Below, one piece after another: positions 1 through 10,458 of a DNA stretch of 32,482 bases (its first letter is position 1; every line of letters begins with the position of its first letter). The notes below the pieces were generated by a model that was not told the DNA's origin, ran no database searches, and saw nothing but the letters and a program-made list of their open reading frames with translations. The position numbers and the translations under genes were made by a program. The stretch spans positions 1 to 32,482 of the forward strand of contig JAICYR010000016.1 of NCBI GenBank assembly GCA_025934135.1. Direction: 5' to 3'. This stretch comes from Acidobacteriaceae bacterium (lineage in GTDB: Bacteria > Acidobacteriota > Terriglobia > Terriglobales > Acidobacteriaceae).

Positions 1-253
1 CACATTCGGGCCGCCCAAGTCGCTGAAGTCCTTCGTCACGCTTGACATGGCCGCCAGCGTGTCCCTGGGCGTCGAATGGCAGGGACACCGCACTGTGCAG
101 CAAACGGTGCTGTACGTCGTCGCAGAGGGTGCCCGCGCTCTGGGAAACAGTGGTTTGCGGGGCCGTTGCATTCGCCGAGCCATAGCCCGACGCCGTCTGA
201 GCGCCCGCCGTGATTGCAAATGACGCAATAGCGATCAATGGAAGTACTTTCAT
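1..253 (-). CDS. 5' part of an ORF with a signal peptide (MKVLPLIAIASFAITAGAQTASGYG...), running off the window; distal part is antisense to the AAA fragment
   Basis: ATG at 253-251 with an RBS-like ggtaggcg upstream; hydrophobic signal-peptide-like N-terminus; frame open to the window edge. Confidence 0.4.
   Translation of the reverse strand, partial: MKVLPLIAIASFAITAGAQTASGYGSANATAPQTTVSQSAGTLCDDVQHRLLHSAVSLPFDAQGHAGGHVKRDEGLQRLGRPEC
2..223 (+). pseudogene. Truncated fragment of a RepA/AAA_25-like ATPase (phage/plasmid type), left-truncated by the window edge; homology-like part about 2-145, then non-homologous residues to a stop
   Basis: Frame-2 translation TFGPPKSLKSFVTLDMAASVSLGVEWQGHRTVQQTVLYVVAEGARALG resembles the Walker A/early region of RepA-like AAA ATPases (typically G-P-P-K-S-G-K-S-F..LD.A..VA.G..W.G..V..G.V.Y...EG), followed by Arg-rich sequence and TGA at 221-223. 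Confidence 0.5.
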
Positions 254-401
254 CGCCTACCCTCACTTGTCTTGCTCTTCGCGAGAGCCGGAATTCCGCC
301 CGATTGCGAAATCCCAGCCTTGCGAACTTACCCAACTCGCACACTAGGATGCACTTACCAGACCAAAATCGACAATCCAGCATAAAACGAAAGTAACTTG
401 C

Positions 402-436
402 AGAAACAAAAGGGCCTGAGGGTAGCGCCACAGGCC
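402..436 (-). terminator. Rho-independent terminator-like hairpin after accC
   Basis: On the - strand: GGCCTG-tggcgctaccct-CAGGCC followed by CTTTTGTTT. Confidence 0.55.
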
Positions 437-503
437 GATAATGGCCGCTTCTCAACGGGCATCTATGTACTTCTTACATATTTCTTAACGATTTGCGGAG
501 AAC

Positions 504-1859
504 CTATTGACTCTTTTGCCGCTCGAAGAAACGCTCCATGAACTTTGTATCGAACTTGCCCGTCTTGAACTCCTCATCCTCGAAGATCTTCGCGTGCAGC
601 GGAATCGTCGTATGAATTCCCTGCACCACAAACATCCCCAGCGCGCGCCGCATCCGCGCCATCGCCTCTTCCCGATCGTGGCCGTGCGTAATCAATTTCG
701 CAATCAGCGAGTCATAATACGGAGGAACAACGCCCTCCGAATACTGCGCCGTGTCCACGCGAACGCCATTGCCGCCCGGCACATTGAAGGCCGTGATCTT
801 GCCTGCCGATGGCGTGAACTTCTCCGGATGCTCCGCGTTAATGCGGCACTCGATGGCGTGTCCCTTGATCGGCACATGCTCCGGCACAATCGATGACAGC
901 TTCTCCCCGCATGCGATCCTCAACTGCGCCTTCACCAAGTCGATGCCCGTCACGAACTCCGTCACAGGATGCTCCACCTGAATGCGGGTGTTCATCTCGA
1001 TGAAGTAGAGCTTGCCGTCCTCATCCATCAGGAACTCCACGGTTCCCGCGTTTTGGTAGCCCACATGCTCCAGCGATTTCTTCAGCGTCCTGCCAATCTC
1101 CTCGCGCAGCTTCGGCGTCACTTGTAGCGACGGGGCCTCTTCAATCAGCTTTTGGTGCCGCCGCTGAATCGAGCACTCGCGCTCGCCCAGCGACAGAACC
1201 GTCCCGTGCTCGTCCGCCAGCACCTGGAACTCGATATGCCGGGGCTGCTCGATGAACTTCTCCATGTACAGATCGCCGTTGCCGAAGGCGTTCATCGCCT
1301 CCGTGTGCGCCGCATGGAACAGCGCCGGAAGCTCTTCCGCCGAGCGGATCACGCGCATTCCCCGTCCGCCGCCGCCCGCCGATGCCTTCAGAATCACCGG
1401 AAACCCAACCGACCGCGCCCACTCCAGTGCCTCGCCATCCGACTGGATCACGCCGTCAGACCCCGGCAGAATCGGCACTTTCGCATGCTTCATCGCCTGC
1501 CGGGCTTTTTCCTTCTCGCCCATCAGCCGCGTCACGTCCGGCGGAGGCCCAATGAACTTGATGTTTGACGCGCGGCACACCTCCGCAAAATTTGCATTCT
1601 CGCTCAGAAGGCCATAGCCGGGATGGATAGCATCCACGTCCGCGATTTCCGCCGCGCTGATCACAGCGGGGACGTTGAGGTAGCTTTCAGCCGAGCGCGG
1701 AGGCCCAATGCAGATCGCCTCGTCCGCGAAGCGCACATGCAGCGAGTGCCGGTCTGCTTCGCTGTAAACCGCGACCGTGCGGATGCCCATTTCCTTGCAG
1801 GCGCATATCACCCGCAGCGCAATCTCGCCACGATTGGCGATCAGTACTTTATGGAACAT
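504..1859 (-). CDS. accC: Acetyl-CoA carboxylase, biotin carboxylase subunit
   Basis: [36 protein letters not shown]..., [26 protein letters not shown] motifs. Confidence 0.97.
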   Translation of the reverse strand: MFHKVLIANRGEIALRVICACKEMGIRTVAVYSEADRHSLHVRFADEAICIGPPRSAESYLNVPAVISAAEIADVDAIHPGYGLLSENANFAEVCRASNIKFIGPPPDVTRLMGEKEKARQAMKHAKVPILPGSDGVIQSDGEALEWARSVGFPVILKASAGGGGRGMRVIRSAEELPALFHAAHTEAMNAFGNGDLYMEKFIEQPRHIEFQVLADEHGTVLSLGERECSIQRRHQKLIEEAPSLQVTPKLREEIGRTLKKSLEHVGYQNAGTVEFLMDEDGKLYFIEMNTRIQVEHPVTEFVTGIDLVKAQLRIACGEKLSSIVPEHVPIKGHAIECRINAEHPEKFTPSAGKITAFNVPGGNGVRVDTAQYSEGVVPPYYDSLIAKLITHGHDREEAMARMRRALGMFVVQGIHTTIPLHAKIFEDEEFKTGKFDTKFMERFFERQKSQ

Positions 1860-1889
1860 ATCTGTCTCGAACTCGCCTGTCGGGAATCG

Positions 1890-2474
1890 TTATCTGGGAC
1901 GCACGGCAAACAGCGGCTGGCCGTATTCCACCGGCTGTCCGCTCTGCACAAGGCGCTTCACAATCTCGCCCGCGACATCGCTTTCAATTTCATTCATCAG
2001 CTTCATCGCTTCCACAATGCAGAGCGTCTGCCCGTTCTCCACCTGGTCGCCGATCTTCACATACGCCGATGCTCCCGGCGAAGGCGACTCATAGAACGTC
2101 CCCACAATCGGCGACTTCACAATGTGCAGCGAAGCGTCTTCCGCTTCACCCGCCGTGGGCTGCCCGGCAGTGGCCGCTGGCGCCGAATGCGCCTGCGCTG
2201 TCGCGTGTACCTCGGGCAGCACCGTTGGAGCAAGCGCTTGAGGCTGCGCCGCAAATAGCCGCGCCATCTGGGCCATCTGCGTCAGGTCCAACACGCCCGC
2301 TTCGCCCGGCTTGGGAGCAAATTTGATCCGGACCTTCAGGTCGCCCCGCTCCAGGTCGAACTCGCCTATGTTGCTTTCCTTCAGAAACTCGATCAGTTCT
2401 TTCAGCTCTTGGATGTCTTCCGGTTTCATCACTCGCGTTTTTGCCTGCCTGTCGCGTTTATTCTCAGTCATCAC
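1890..2474 (-). CDS. accB: Acetyl-CoA carboxylase biotin carboxyl carrier protein
   Basis: C-terminal biotinyl domain with the EAMKLMNEIE biotinylation motif; next to accC. Confidence 0.96.
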   Translation of the reverse strand: MMTENKRDRQAKTRVMKPEDIQELKELIEFLKESNIGEFDLERGDLKVRIKFAPKPGEAGVLDLTQMAQMARLFAAQPQALAPTVLPEVHATAQAHSAPAATAGQPTAGEAEDASLHIVKSPIVGTFYESPSPGASAYVKIGDQVENGQTLCIVEAMKLMNEIESDVAGEIVKRLVQSGQPVEYGQPLFAVRPR

Positions 2475-3556
2475 AATGCAATCAATGCCTTGGCCGCTTT
2501 GGTCAGCACCTTGTTCCCGCGCTGCGTCACCGCAACCATATCTTCGATGCGAATTCCAAACTTACCCGCCAGATAAACTCCGGGTTCCACCGTAACCACC
2601 ATACCCGGCTTTAGTTCCAGCGTCTGCCCGGCCGCGAGTCGCGGGGCCTCATGAATCTCAAGCCCCACGCCGTGGCCGGTTGAATGTGTAAAGTACCGGG
2701 CGAGACCCACCTTGCGCAAGACCGACCGCGCCGCCTCGTCCACTTCCGCGCAGGTCACGCCTGGCTTAACCGCTGCCACGCCCGCCTGCTGCGCCTCCAG
2801 CACCACCTCATACGCGGCGCGTTGCTCGTTAGTCAGCCTGCCCACACACACCGTGCGCGTCATGTCGCTGCAATAACCATTGAGGATAACACCGAAGTCG
2901 AGAGTAATGAATCCGTTGCGCGCGACTCTCTGGCGCGACGCTTTTCCATGCGGCATCGCCGAGCGCTCCCCCGAGGCCACAATCGTGTCGAACGACATGC
3001 CCTCCGCGCCCATTCCTCTCGCCAGAAATTCCAACCTCGCCGCAATGTCGGTTTCCGGAATTCCGCTGGCAATGTGCGGCAGCAGATCATTAAAGACGCG
3101 ATCGCCCATCGCCGCCGCTTTTTCCATCAGCCTCAGTTCATCCGCGTCCTTGACCATGCGCAGTTCGGAGACAAGCGGCTTGTTCAGCGCAGCGAAAAAG
3201 CTCCGCCGCACTTTTCCGCTGATCGCCGAGCGCGCCATTTCGAGTGCGGCCACCGACGTATGTTCGGGATCGAACCACGCCTTCTTCGCCAGCGACTCCA
3301 GCAGCGTGCAAGCTTCCTTCAGCGCGGATTTCTTCGCTATCACCACGCGCGCGCCGCGCGTCTCCTGCTTCGCCTGCACGATGTAGCGGCCATCGGTGAA
3401 CAGGACCGCGGCCTTCGCCGTTACCGCCAGCGCCGCATTCGAGCCAGAAAACCCACACAGCCAGCGCACATCAGGAAGATGCGTGACGAGAAGAGCGCTC
3501 ACGCCCTCCCGCTCCATGCTAGCGCGTAGCGCTCGCAGTCGAACTCCATCACTCAT
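2471..3556 (-). CDS. Xaa-Pro aminopeptidase/dipeptidase family (M24)
   Basis: M24 motifs: HGKASRQRV, LDFGVILNGYCSDMTRT, HSTGHGVGLEIHEAP, VTVEPGVYLAGKFGIRIEDM; 4-nt ATGA overlap with accB. Confidence 0.93.
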   Translation of the reverse strand: MSDGVRLRALRASMEREGVSALLVTHLPDVRWLCGFSGSNAALAVTAKAAVLFTDGRYIVQAKQETRGARVVIAKKSALKEACTLLESLAKKAWFDPEHTSVAALEMARSAISGKVRRSFFAALNKPLVSELRMVKDADELRLMEKAAAMGDRVFNDLLPHIASGIPETDIAARLEFLARGMGAEGMSFDTIVASGERSAMPHGKASRQRVARNGFITLDFGVILNGYCSDMTRTVCVGRLTNEQRAAYEVVLEAQQAGVAAVKPGVTCAEVDEAARSVLRKVGLARYFTHSTGHGVGLEIHEAPRLAAGQTLELKPGMVVTVEPGVYLAGKFGIRIEDMVAVTQRGNKVLTKAAKALIAL

Positions 3557-3601
3557 GTTGCGATTGTCTCAGATCAAACGAGGCGCACGCGAAACGCAAT
3601 C

Positions 3602-4195
3602 TCAGTCAGTTGTGCTTTCTTCGCATTCTGAATCGACAGAGGAAGGAATCGCTGAGCGCAATCTGGTCTTTACCTTCTTCGCCGGGGAGCCTGCGTAGAC
3701 CCCGAACGGCTCCAGGTCCTTGGTCGCCACCGATCCCAACCCAAGCACAGCACCCTCGCCCATATTCACGCCCGGAGCCACAATCGCCCGCGCGCAAATC
3801 CACGCATAAGCTCCGATCCTCATCGGGAACGACACCATGGGGAACTCCGGTTCGTTGTAAAGGTGCGTTGCCCCGCACACATATGCGCCCTGCGAAACAA
3901 TCGCGTGCGAACCAAAATACATTGGAGAAGGATTGTAAATTTCCGCGCCGTCGCCCAGCGTCACTCGGTCCTCACAGCGCAGGTTCCAGGGGGCCCACAC
4001 CTTCGCGCCCGGATAAAAATGGCACTTCGCCCCCAGCTTTGCGCCGAACGCCCGCAGCAGCATTGCCCGCCACCCGTGGCACGGACGCGGCGACGTCCGG
4101 TACAGCAGGGCCCGGGAAACGACCCAGCAGAAACGCCCCGCGCGGTTCCGCAACGAAGTTTGTGGCCTCAGCGTTGGATCGGCAACCACGCTCAT
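3602..4195 (-). CDS. WcaF-like putative colanic acid/sugar O-acetyltransferase (left-handed beta-helix)
   Basis: Hexapeptide-repeat protein with GA.....Y.FP.....PWNL....VTLGDGAEIYNPSPMYFGSHAIVSQGAYVCGATHLYNEPEFPM; start chosen at internal ATG 4195 (track ORF extends to 4234). Confidence 0.85.
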   Translation of the reverse strand: MSVVADPTLRPQTSLRNRAGRFCWVVSRALLYRTSPRPCHGWRAMLLRAFGAKLGAKCHFYPGAKVWAPWNLRCEDRVTLGDGAEIYNPSPMYFGSHAIVSQGAYVCGATHLYNEPEFPMVSFPMRIGAYAWICARAIVAPGVNMGEGAVLGLGSVATKDLEPFGVYAGSPAKKVKTRLRSAIPSSVDSECEESTTD

Positions 4196-4272
4196 GCAAC
4201 CCATAATAGTTGGAAAACGATTCCGCCCGCGCACGACTTTGCGCAGAGCAGCCCCTGTCTCCGGAAATACCC

Positions 4273-4923
4273 ATGCGAATTTCAGCGGAAAAACCCTATT
4301 ATGAATCAGAGACAGGAGAAGACCCCGTGGCGACCCGCTCCATGAGCCTGCGCAAAACCGCCCAGTTATGGGCGGCGCCCAATCAGCTCACGCTTCTGCG
4401 CCTGTGCATCATCCCGTTCATCGTGCTGGCCATCTTTGACCAGTCCTACCGCACGGCTTTCGGTCTGTTCATCTTCGCCGGAATCACCGACGGGCTCGAC
4501 GGCTCGCTGGCCCGGTTCCTCAAGCAGCGCACCATTCTCGGCCAGTACCTTGATCCTATGGCCGACAAGCTGCTCCTCAGCACGCTCTTCCTCGTCCTGC
4601 ACCATCAGGGACTTATCAACCGTCTCGTGACCGTGCTGGTATTCGCCCGCGATCTGGGCATAGTGCTGGTCGGGGCCATCCTCTATGCCTCGGTAGGCAT
4701 GAAGGACTTCCGCCCCAGCCTCTTCGGCAAGGCGAACACACTCGCGCAGATCGTCGCCTTGCTCACCGTGCTGCTCAGCATGTTCTACGCGCCGCCCTTC
4801 GTGCTGCTGGTGCGCCACTGGTCGCTGGTGGCCACCGTGGTCTTCACCGTCGTCTCAGGATTCCATTACGCATGGCTGGGCACGCGCCGCTTCAACGCAT
4901 CGCCCGCGCCCATCGACGAGTAA
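4273..4923 (+). CDS. pgsA: CDP-alcohol phosphatidyltransferase family (phosphatidylglycerophosphate synthase-like)
   Basis: CDP-OH-P signature D-G-x2-A-R-x8-G-x3-D-x3-D present as DGLDGSLARFLKQRTILGQYLDPMADK; several TM segments; start at ATG 4273 preferred over 4210. Confidence 0.85.
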   Translation: MRISAEKPYYESETGEDPVATRSMSLRKTAQLWAAPNQLTLLRLCIIPFIVLAIFDQSYRTAFGLFIFAGITDGLDGSLARFLKQRTILGQYLDPMADKLLLSTLFLVLHHQGLINRLVTVLVFARDLGIVLVGAILYASVGMKDFRPSLFGKANTLAQIVALLTVLLSMFYAPPFVLLVRHWSLVATVVFTVVSGFHYAWLGTRRFNASPAPIDE

Positions 4924-4960
4924 AGCTCGACCAAGCGGCCTTGACCGCGGTCCTTGCCCC

Positions 4961-5122
4961 TCAGCCGTCGTCCTCATCCTCGACTTCGCGGTTCTCTTCA
5001 ATTGTCATGTCGCGAAATTCGTCCGAGTCAAAAACCTCGCCGCACTCCTGGCATTCGACGAATTCTGTGTCCTCTTCACGCGCTACGACGCGCACTTTTG
5101 GGTGTTTGCAGAGGGTGTCCAT
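4961..5122 (-). CDS. Small acidic zinc-ribbon-like protein (53 aa) absent from the ORF track
   Basis: Translation MDTLCKHPKVRVVAREEDTEFVECQECGEVFDSDEFRDMTIEENREVEDEDDG*; CxH ... CxxC candidate metal ligands; fits between flanking genes. Confidence 0.6.
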   Translation of the reverse strand: MDTLCKHPKVRVVAREEDTEFVECQECGEVFDSDEFRDMTIEENREVEDEDDG

Positions 5123-5273
5123 GTTGAATGTTCAGGAACGCCATTTTGGGGCATTCTCGGCAAGATTCTATCCTTCCCGGGTCACCTGTCAAGCACCATT
5201 GTCACTGCTGTTTCTCACCCGGATGACCCCAGTCCGGCCTATACTAAGAGCAAGACCCACGGAACGGTCCACC

Positions 5274-5756
5274 ATGCTGAGACTCACCAAAAAGGCCGAC
5301 TACGGTCTTATGGCGCTCAAATACCTCGCCGAGCACCCCGAAGAAGCCTCGCTCAGCGCCAGGGACATCGCATCCGCCTATCACATTCCGCCGCAGTTGC
5401 TGGCCAAAATTCTTCAGCTTCTCGCCCGTCAGGGCCTGCTCCAGTCCCATGCCGGCATGAACGGGGGCTATTCGCTCAACTGCGATCCGCACGACATTTC
5501 CGTATTCGAGGTCATCCGCATCGTCGATGGCCCGCTCTTCATCACGTCCTGTATCACCGACGCCGGACCGTGCGACCTCACCAGCAGTTGCACCATCAAG
5601 GAGCCGCTCGCCCGCGTCAACGACAGTATTTCCGATCTGCTGAAAAAAATCCGCATCTCCGATCTAGTCGAGGCTGACCCCGCGTACGGCCGTTCCAAGT
5701 CCCAGGTTCAGGAACTCGTTACAATTCAGCTAGGGCCACAAACCCAGCAAGTCTGA
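5274..5756 (+). CDS. Rrf2 family transcriptional regulator (IscR-like)
   Basis: MLRLTKKADYGLMALKYLAEHP..., helix-turn-helix LLAKILQLLARQGLLQSHAGMNGGYSL, three-Cys cluster CITDAGPCDLTSSC; upstream of cysteine desulfurase. Confidence 0.93.
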   Translation: MLRLTKKADYGLMALKYLAEHPEEASLSARDIASAYHIPPQLLAKILQLLARQGLLQSHAGMNGGYSLNCDPHDISVFEVIRIVDGPLFITSCITDAGPCDLTSSCTIKEPLARVNDSISDLLKKIRISDLVEADPAYGRSKSQVQELVTIQLGPQTQQV

Positions 5757-5778
5757 ACCGCTGCAATTCAGTCGGTGG

Positions 5779-5806
5779 ACTGGGACCTGGGCCCTGAGCC
5801 CTGAAG
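5779..5806 (+). repeat. Degenerate 7-bp tandem repeat, 4 units (ACTGGGA CCTGGGC CCTGAGC CCTGAAG) abutting the start codon
   Basis: Direct reading; period exactly 7, ends at ATG 5807. Confidence 0.6.
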
Positions 5807-7027
5807 ATGAGCGCCCCAGCCCAACCCGCAACCGCCTCAAATCCATCCGAACTCAACCTGCCCATCTACATGGACAACCAGGCCACCACGCCGCTCGACC
5901 CGCGCGTGCTGGAAGCCATGATGCCATGGCTCACAACGAAATTCGGCAACGCCGCCAGCCGCAGCCACTCGTTCGGATGGGAAGCCGAAGCCGCCGTCGA
6001 TCACGCCCGCCAGCAGGTCGCCACCCTCATCGGAGCATCACCGAAGGAAATCGTCTTTACCTCCGGAGCAACAGAATCCGACAACCTCGCCCTCAAGGGC
6101 ATCGCCGAGGCATACCGCGAACGCGGCAACCACATCATCACCCAGGTCACGGAGCACAAAGCCGTCCTCGACACCTGCCACCGGCTGGAAAAATCCGGCT
6201 GCCGCATCACCTATCTTCCAGTAAACTCCGCTGGCCTCATCAACGTCGAAGACCTTCGCAGTGCGATCGATGAGACGACCATCCTCGTCACTATCATGGC
6301 CGCCAATAACGAAATCGGGGTCATCCAGCCCATCACCGAAATCGGCCAGCTCTGCCGCGAGCGAAACGTCTTTTTCCATTCCGATGCCGTGCAGGCTGCG
6401 GGCAAAATCCCCCTCGATGTAAACGCCATGAGCATCGATGCGCTGTCCCTCTCCGCGCACAAGCTCTACGGCCCCAAGGGAGTCGGCGCGCTCTACGTCC
6501 GCCGCCGCAACCCCAAAGTCGAAATCGCCGAGCAAATCAACGGCGGAGGCCACGAGCGCGGCATGAGGTCCGGGACGCTCAATGTCCCCGGCATCGTCGG
6601 CTTCGGTCAAGCCTGCGAAATCGCCGCTCAGGAAATGGCCTCTGAAGCCGAACGACTGCGCCGCCTGCGCGACCGTCTCCGAGAGCGGCTCAAATCTGCC
6701 CTCGACCAGGTTCGCGTCAACGGCTCGCTCGAACACCGCCTCCCCGGAAACCTCAACATGAGCTTCGCCGGAGTCGAAGGGGAAGCCCTCCTCATGGGCC
6801 TGAGCGATGTCGCCCTCTCCACCGGATCGGCCTGCACTTCCGCCGCACTGGAGCCTTCTTATGTCCTGCGCGCCCTCGGGCTTGGAGACGAAATCGCCTA
6901 CAGTTCGCTCCGTTTCGGCTTGGGCCGCTTCAACACCGAAGCTGAAATTGACTACACAGCCGACCGTCTTATCGAAGTAGTCCAAAACCTGCGCGAGCTC
7001 TCGCCGACTTACGAGGCAGCAAAGTGA
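5807..7027 (+). CDS. iscS: Cysteine desulfurase (NifS/IscS class)
   Basis: [34 protein letters not shown]-lysine region [22 protein letters not shown], catalytic-Cys region [17 protein letters not shown]. Confidence 0.95.
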   Translation: MSAPAQPATASNPSELNLPIYMDNQATTPLDPRVLEAMMPWLTTKFGNAASRSHSFGWEAEAAVDHARQQVATLIGASPKEIVFTSGATESDNLALKGIAEAYRERGNHIITQVTEHKAVLDTCHRLEKSGCRITYLPVNSAGLINVEDLRSAIDETTILVTIMAANNEIGVIQPITEIGQLCRERNVFFHSDAVQAAGKIPLDVNAMSIDALSLSAHKLYGPKGVGALYVRRRNPKVEIAEQINGGGHERGMRSGTLNVPGIVGFGQACEIAAQEMASEAERLRRLRDRLRERLKSALDQVRVNGSLEHRLPGNLNMSFAGVEGEALLMGLSDVALSTGSACTSAALEPSYVLRALGLGDEIAYSSLRFGLGRFNTEAEIDYTADRLIEVVQNLRELSPTYEAAK

Positions 7028-7028
7028 A

Positions 7029-9176
7029 CTACCGCGCCTCTGCCACTGGCAGTTCCAGGTGCGACCCCGCGTAAATTCGCTGAGTGGCTTTCACGTAATC
7101 TTGTGGCTTCGCGGTCATGATGTTCGGCACAAATGTCTGCGGATTGCGGTCATACAACGGAAACCATGTGCTCTGCACCTGGACCATGATTCGGTGCCCG
7201 GCCTTAAACACGTGGTCCGCCGCATGCAGGCTGTACTTATACTCTTCGACCTTGTTTGCCGGAATCGCCTCCGGATGCTCGAAGCTCTCCCGGTATCGTC
7301 CGCGAAAAATCTCTTCGGCAATCATCAATTGGTAGCCGCTCATCGCCGGAATCACCGTTGACTGCCCCGGCGCGCACGCGACGTCGGGCGCCGTGGGATA
7401 CACGTCGATCAGCTTCACAATCCAGTCGCTGTCCGTGCCGGAAGTCGACGCGAATAGATCCGCTATCACGTTCCCCGTCACCGTCACGTCATGCGTCAGC
7501 ACGCGGCTGGTCCACACCGCCACATCGGGCCGCCGGTCATACGGACGCTGGTCCTCGGCCAGCCACGTGTACCACTTCGACCCCGGAGCATAGGTCGCCT
7601 GAATCGGCCGCTTGCGGTAGTTCACCGGATGCGCCGGATCCGACACATACTGCGCATACGCGCCGTCGTCCTTCGGCTTCGCAAACGACAACATGTGACC
7701 CGCGCCCAGATACAGGTCCCGTTCCACCGTGTCTTTCGGAGGCCACGCGTCATACCGCATCCACCGGTCGGACCCCGTCTGGAAGCTCGCAACGTCCTTC
7801 AACGCGAATCCCGGCTGGCCCTTCAGGTAATACGCGAAAAACGGAGCCTCAATCCTCTGCCGGAAGGTATCGCCCGTCGCCGAGCCAAAATTCAGCACGC
7901 CTAAATGCCGCGTCGTGTGTACCCACTGCCCGTGGTCCCATGGCCCCAACACCATAAAGACTTCGTGCTTGGTGTCATGCGGCTTCAGCATGGCGAACTG
8001 CTCCTGCGGACCCCACATGTCTTCCTGGTCCCAGTAGCCGCCCACTTCCAGCGTGGGCACCGTTACACTCGTCAAGTGCGGCTGCACCGCCCGCGCCCGC
8101 CAGTAGGCGTCATACGTCGGGTTCTTCAGAAAAGCCTTCCAGGTCGGAAGCTCCGTCAACCCGCCCTTCTTGCCCGCTGCCGCCGCCGACCCGGCATTCA
8201 GAAAATAGGTGTATGCGTCCTCATCCAGCTTGCCGAAGGTCGCCTTCTTGCTCGATTCCATCCCCAGCACGTAGTCGTATCCGTAGCTCTGCCGGAACGC
8301 CCCATTATGGAAAAAGTCGTCTCCAAGCCACACGTCCGTCATGGGGGCTTGCGGCGAAATCGCCTTCACCGCCGGATTCGGATCAATCCCCGCCTCCGTA
8401 GCCAGAAACCCCGGATACGAAACCCCCAGCACGCCCAAGCGCCCATTGTTGCTTGGAACGTGCTTGAGCAGCCAGGCCACCGTGTCATACGTGTCCGTAC
8501 TCTCGTCCACGTCGCGCGAGTCCGCCGAGTTCGGGTCGTGATGCACAGCCAGCGGACGCATCATCACAAACTGCCCCTCCGACTCGTATCGCCCGCGAAT
8601 GTCCTCCATCACAAAGATGTAGCCGCTGCGCGCCAGCTCCGTATATTCCTCGTTAATCGAGTCCGACGTGCTCCCCTCCACGCCATACGGAGTCCGCTGC
8701 ATCAGGAACGGCAGCGGCTCCTTCGTATCTGTGGGTCGCAGGATAATCGCGTGCAGCTTCACGCCATCCCTCATCGGAATCATGACTTCCTCGCGGTTGT
8801 AATGCCGAAAGTGGTTGTGCTCCGGTGTCGCGCTGATCTTCGTCGCGTAGGCTGCGGCCCCCTGCTCCTCGCGCCGGACCTCCGTCACGTCGCCCGCCGC
8901 GTTGATGGTGAAGACGAACTCCGGCCCGTTGTCGGGAGCCTTGAATTTCGCTTCGGAATCTGTCGCGGCTTCGGCCTTAAGCCCGGTCGCCGCGCTGCGC
9001 GCCGTCTCAATGGTCAGGTGGTCGCCCGTATGGAAGACCGACAGCACAATGTCAGGCTCGTCCACATCCCGGTACTGCCCAACAAACCGGTCCAGATCGC
9101 CCTGTGAAGCCGCCAGCGCCGAAACCGAAAGTATCAAAACCAGAGCAACGCCAGACACAGCCGAACGAACCCTCAT
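7029..9176 (-). CDS. CocE/NonD family hydrolase (X-Pro dipeptidyl-peptidase S15 family), secreted, with extra N-terminal domain
   Basis: Signal peptide MRVRSAVSGVALVLILSVSALAA; MQRTPYGVEG, GYIFVMEDIRGRYESEGQF, LGVLGVSYPGFLAT nucleophile elbow, LGPWDHGQW; start at ATG 9176 preferred over 9254. Confidence 0.9.
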   Translation of the reverse strand: MRVRSAVSGVALVLILSVSALAASQGDLDRFVGQYRDVDEPDIVLSVFHTGDHLTIETARSAATGLKAEAATDSEAKFKAPDNGPEFVFTINAAGDVTEVRREEQGAAAYATKISATPEHNHFRHYNREEVMIPMRDGVKLHAIILRPTDTKEPLPFLMQRTPYGVEGSTSDSINEEYTELARSGYIFVMEDIRGRYESEGQFVMMRPLAVHHDPNSADSRDVDESTDTYDTVAWLLKHVPSNNGRLGVLGVSYPGFLATEAGIDPNPAVKAISPQAPMTDVWLGDDFFHNGAFRQSYGYDYVLGMESSKKATFGKLDEDAYTYFLNAGSAAAAGKKGGLTELPTWKAFLKNPTYDAYWRARAVQPHLTSVTVPTLEVGGYWDQEDMWGPQEQFAMLKPHDTKHEVFMVLGPWDHGQWVHTTRHLGVLNFGSATGDTFRQRIEAPFFAYYLKGQPGFALKDVASFQTGSDRWMRYDAWPPKDTVERDLYLGAGHMLSFAKPKDDGAYAQYVSDPAHPVNYRKRPIQATYAPGSKWYTWLAEDQRPYDRRPDVAVWTSRVLTHDVTVTGNVIADLFASTSGTDSDWIVKLIDVYPTAPDVACAPGQSTVIPAMSGYQLMIAEEIFRGRYRESFEHPEAIPANKVEEYKYSLHAADHVFKAGHRIMVQVQSTWFPLYDRNPQTFVPNIMTAKPQDYVKATQRIYAGSHLELPVAEAR

Positions 9177-9324
9177 CCGCGCCCCCGTGTACAAAGCAAC
9201 AGTGTAGCCGCGAATAGCCCGCGAACTATTGGCTTCTCTTGTTCTACATACCAATGCAGAATCCGCCGAATTCCTAAATTCAAATGAGCAGGTTTATGCC
9301 ACATTGCCCATTACAATCAACCCA

Positions 9325-10458
<1,134 letters not shown>

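Noticed and set aside
36-455. Track ORF 36-455 (-), 139 aa
   Set aside because: Low-complexity Arg/Gly-rich translation, overlaps the better-supported AAA fragment and the signal-peptide start at 253.
507-2326. Many + strand ORFs opposite accC/accB (507-896, 1152-1568, 1623-2258, 2069-2326)
   Set aside because: Shadow ORFs from GC-rich antisense frames; the - strand genes are unambiguous.
6038-6985. 315-aa antisense ORF in iscS
   Set aside because: Long antisense frame caused by GC-rich codon usage; no recognisable domain.
7905-9107. 400-aa + strand ORF opposite the CocE hydrolase
   Set aside because: Arg/His/Pro-rich shadow translation; the opposite strand has a clear hydrolase with signal peptide.
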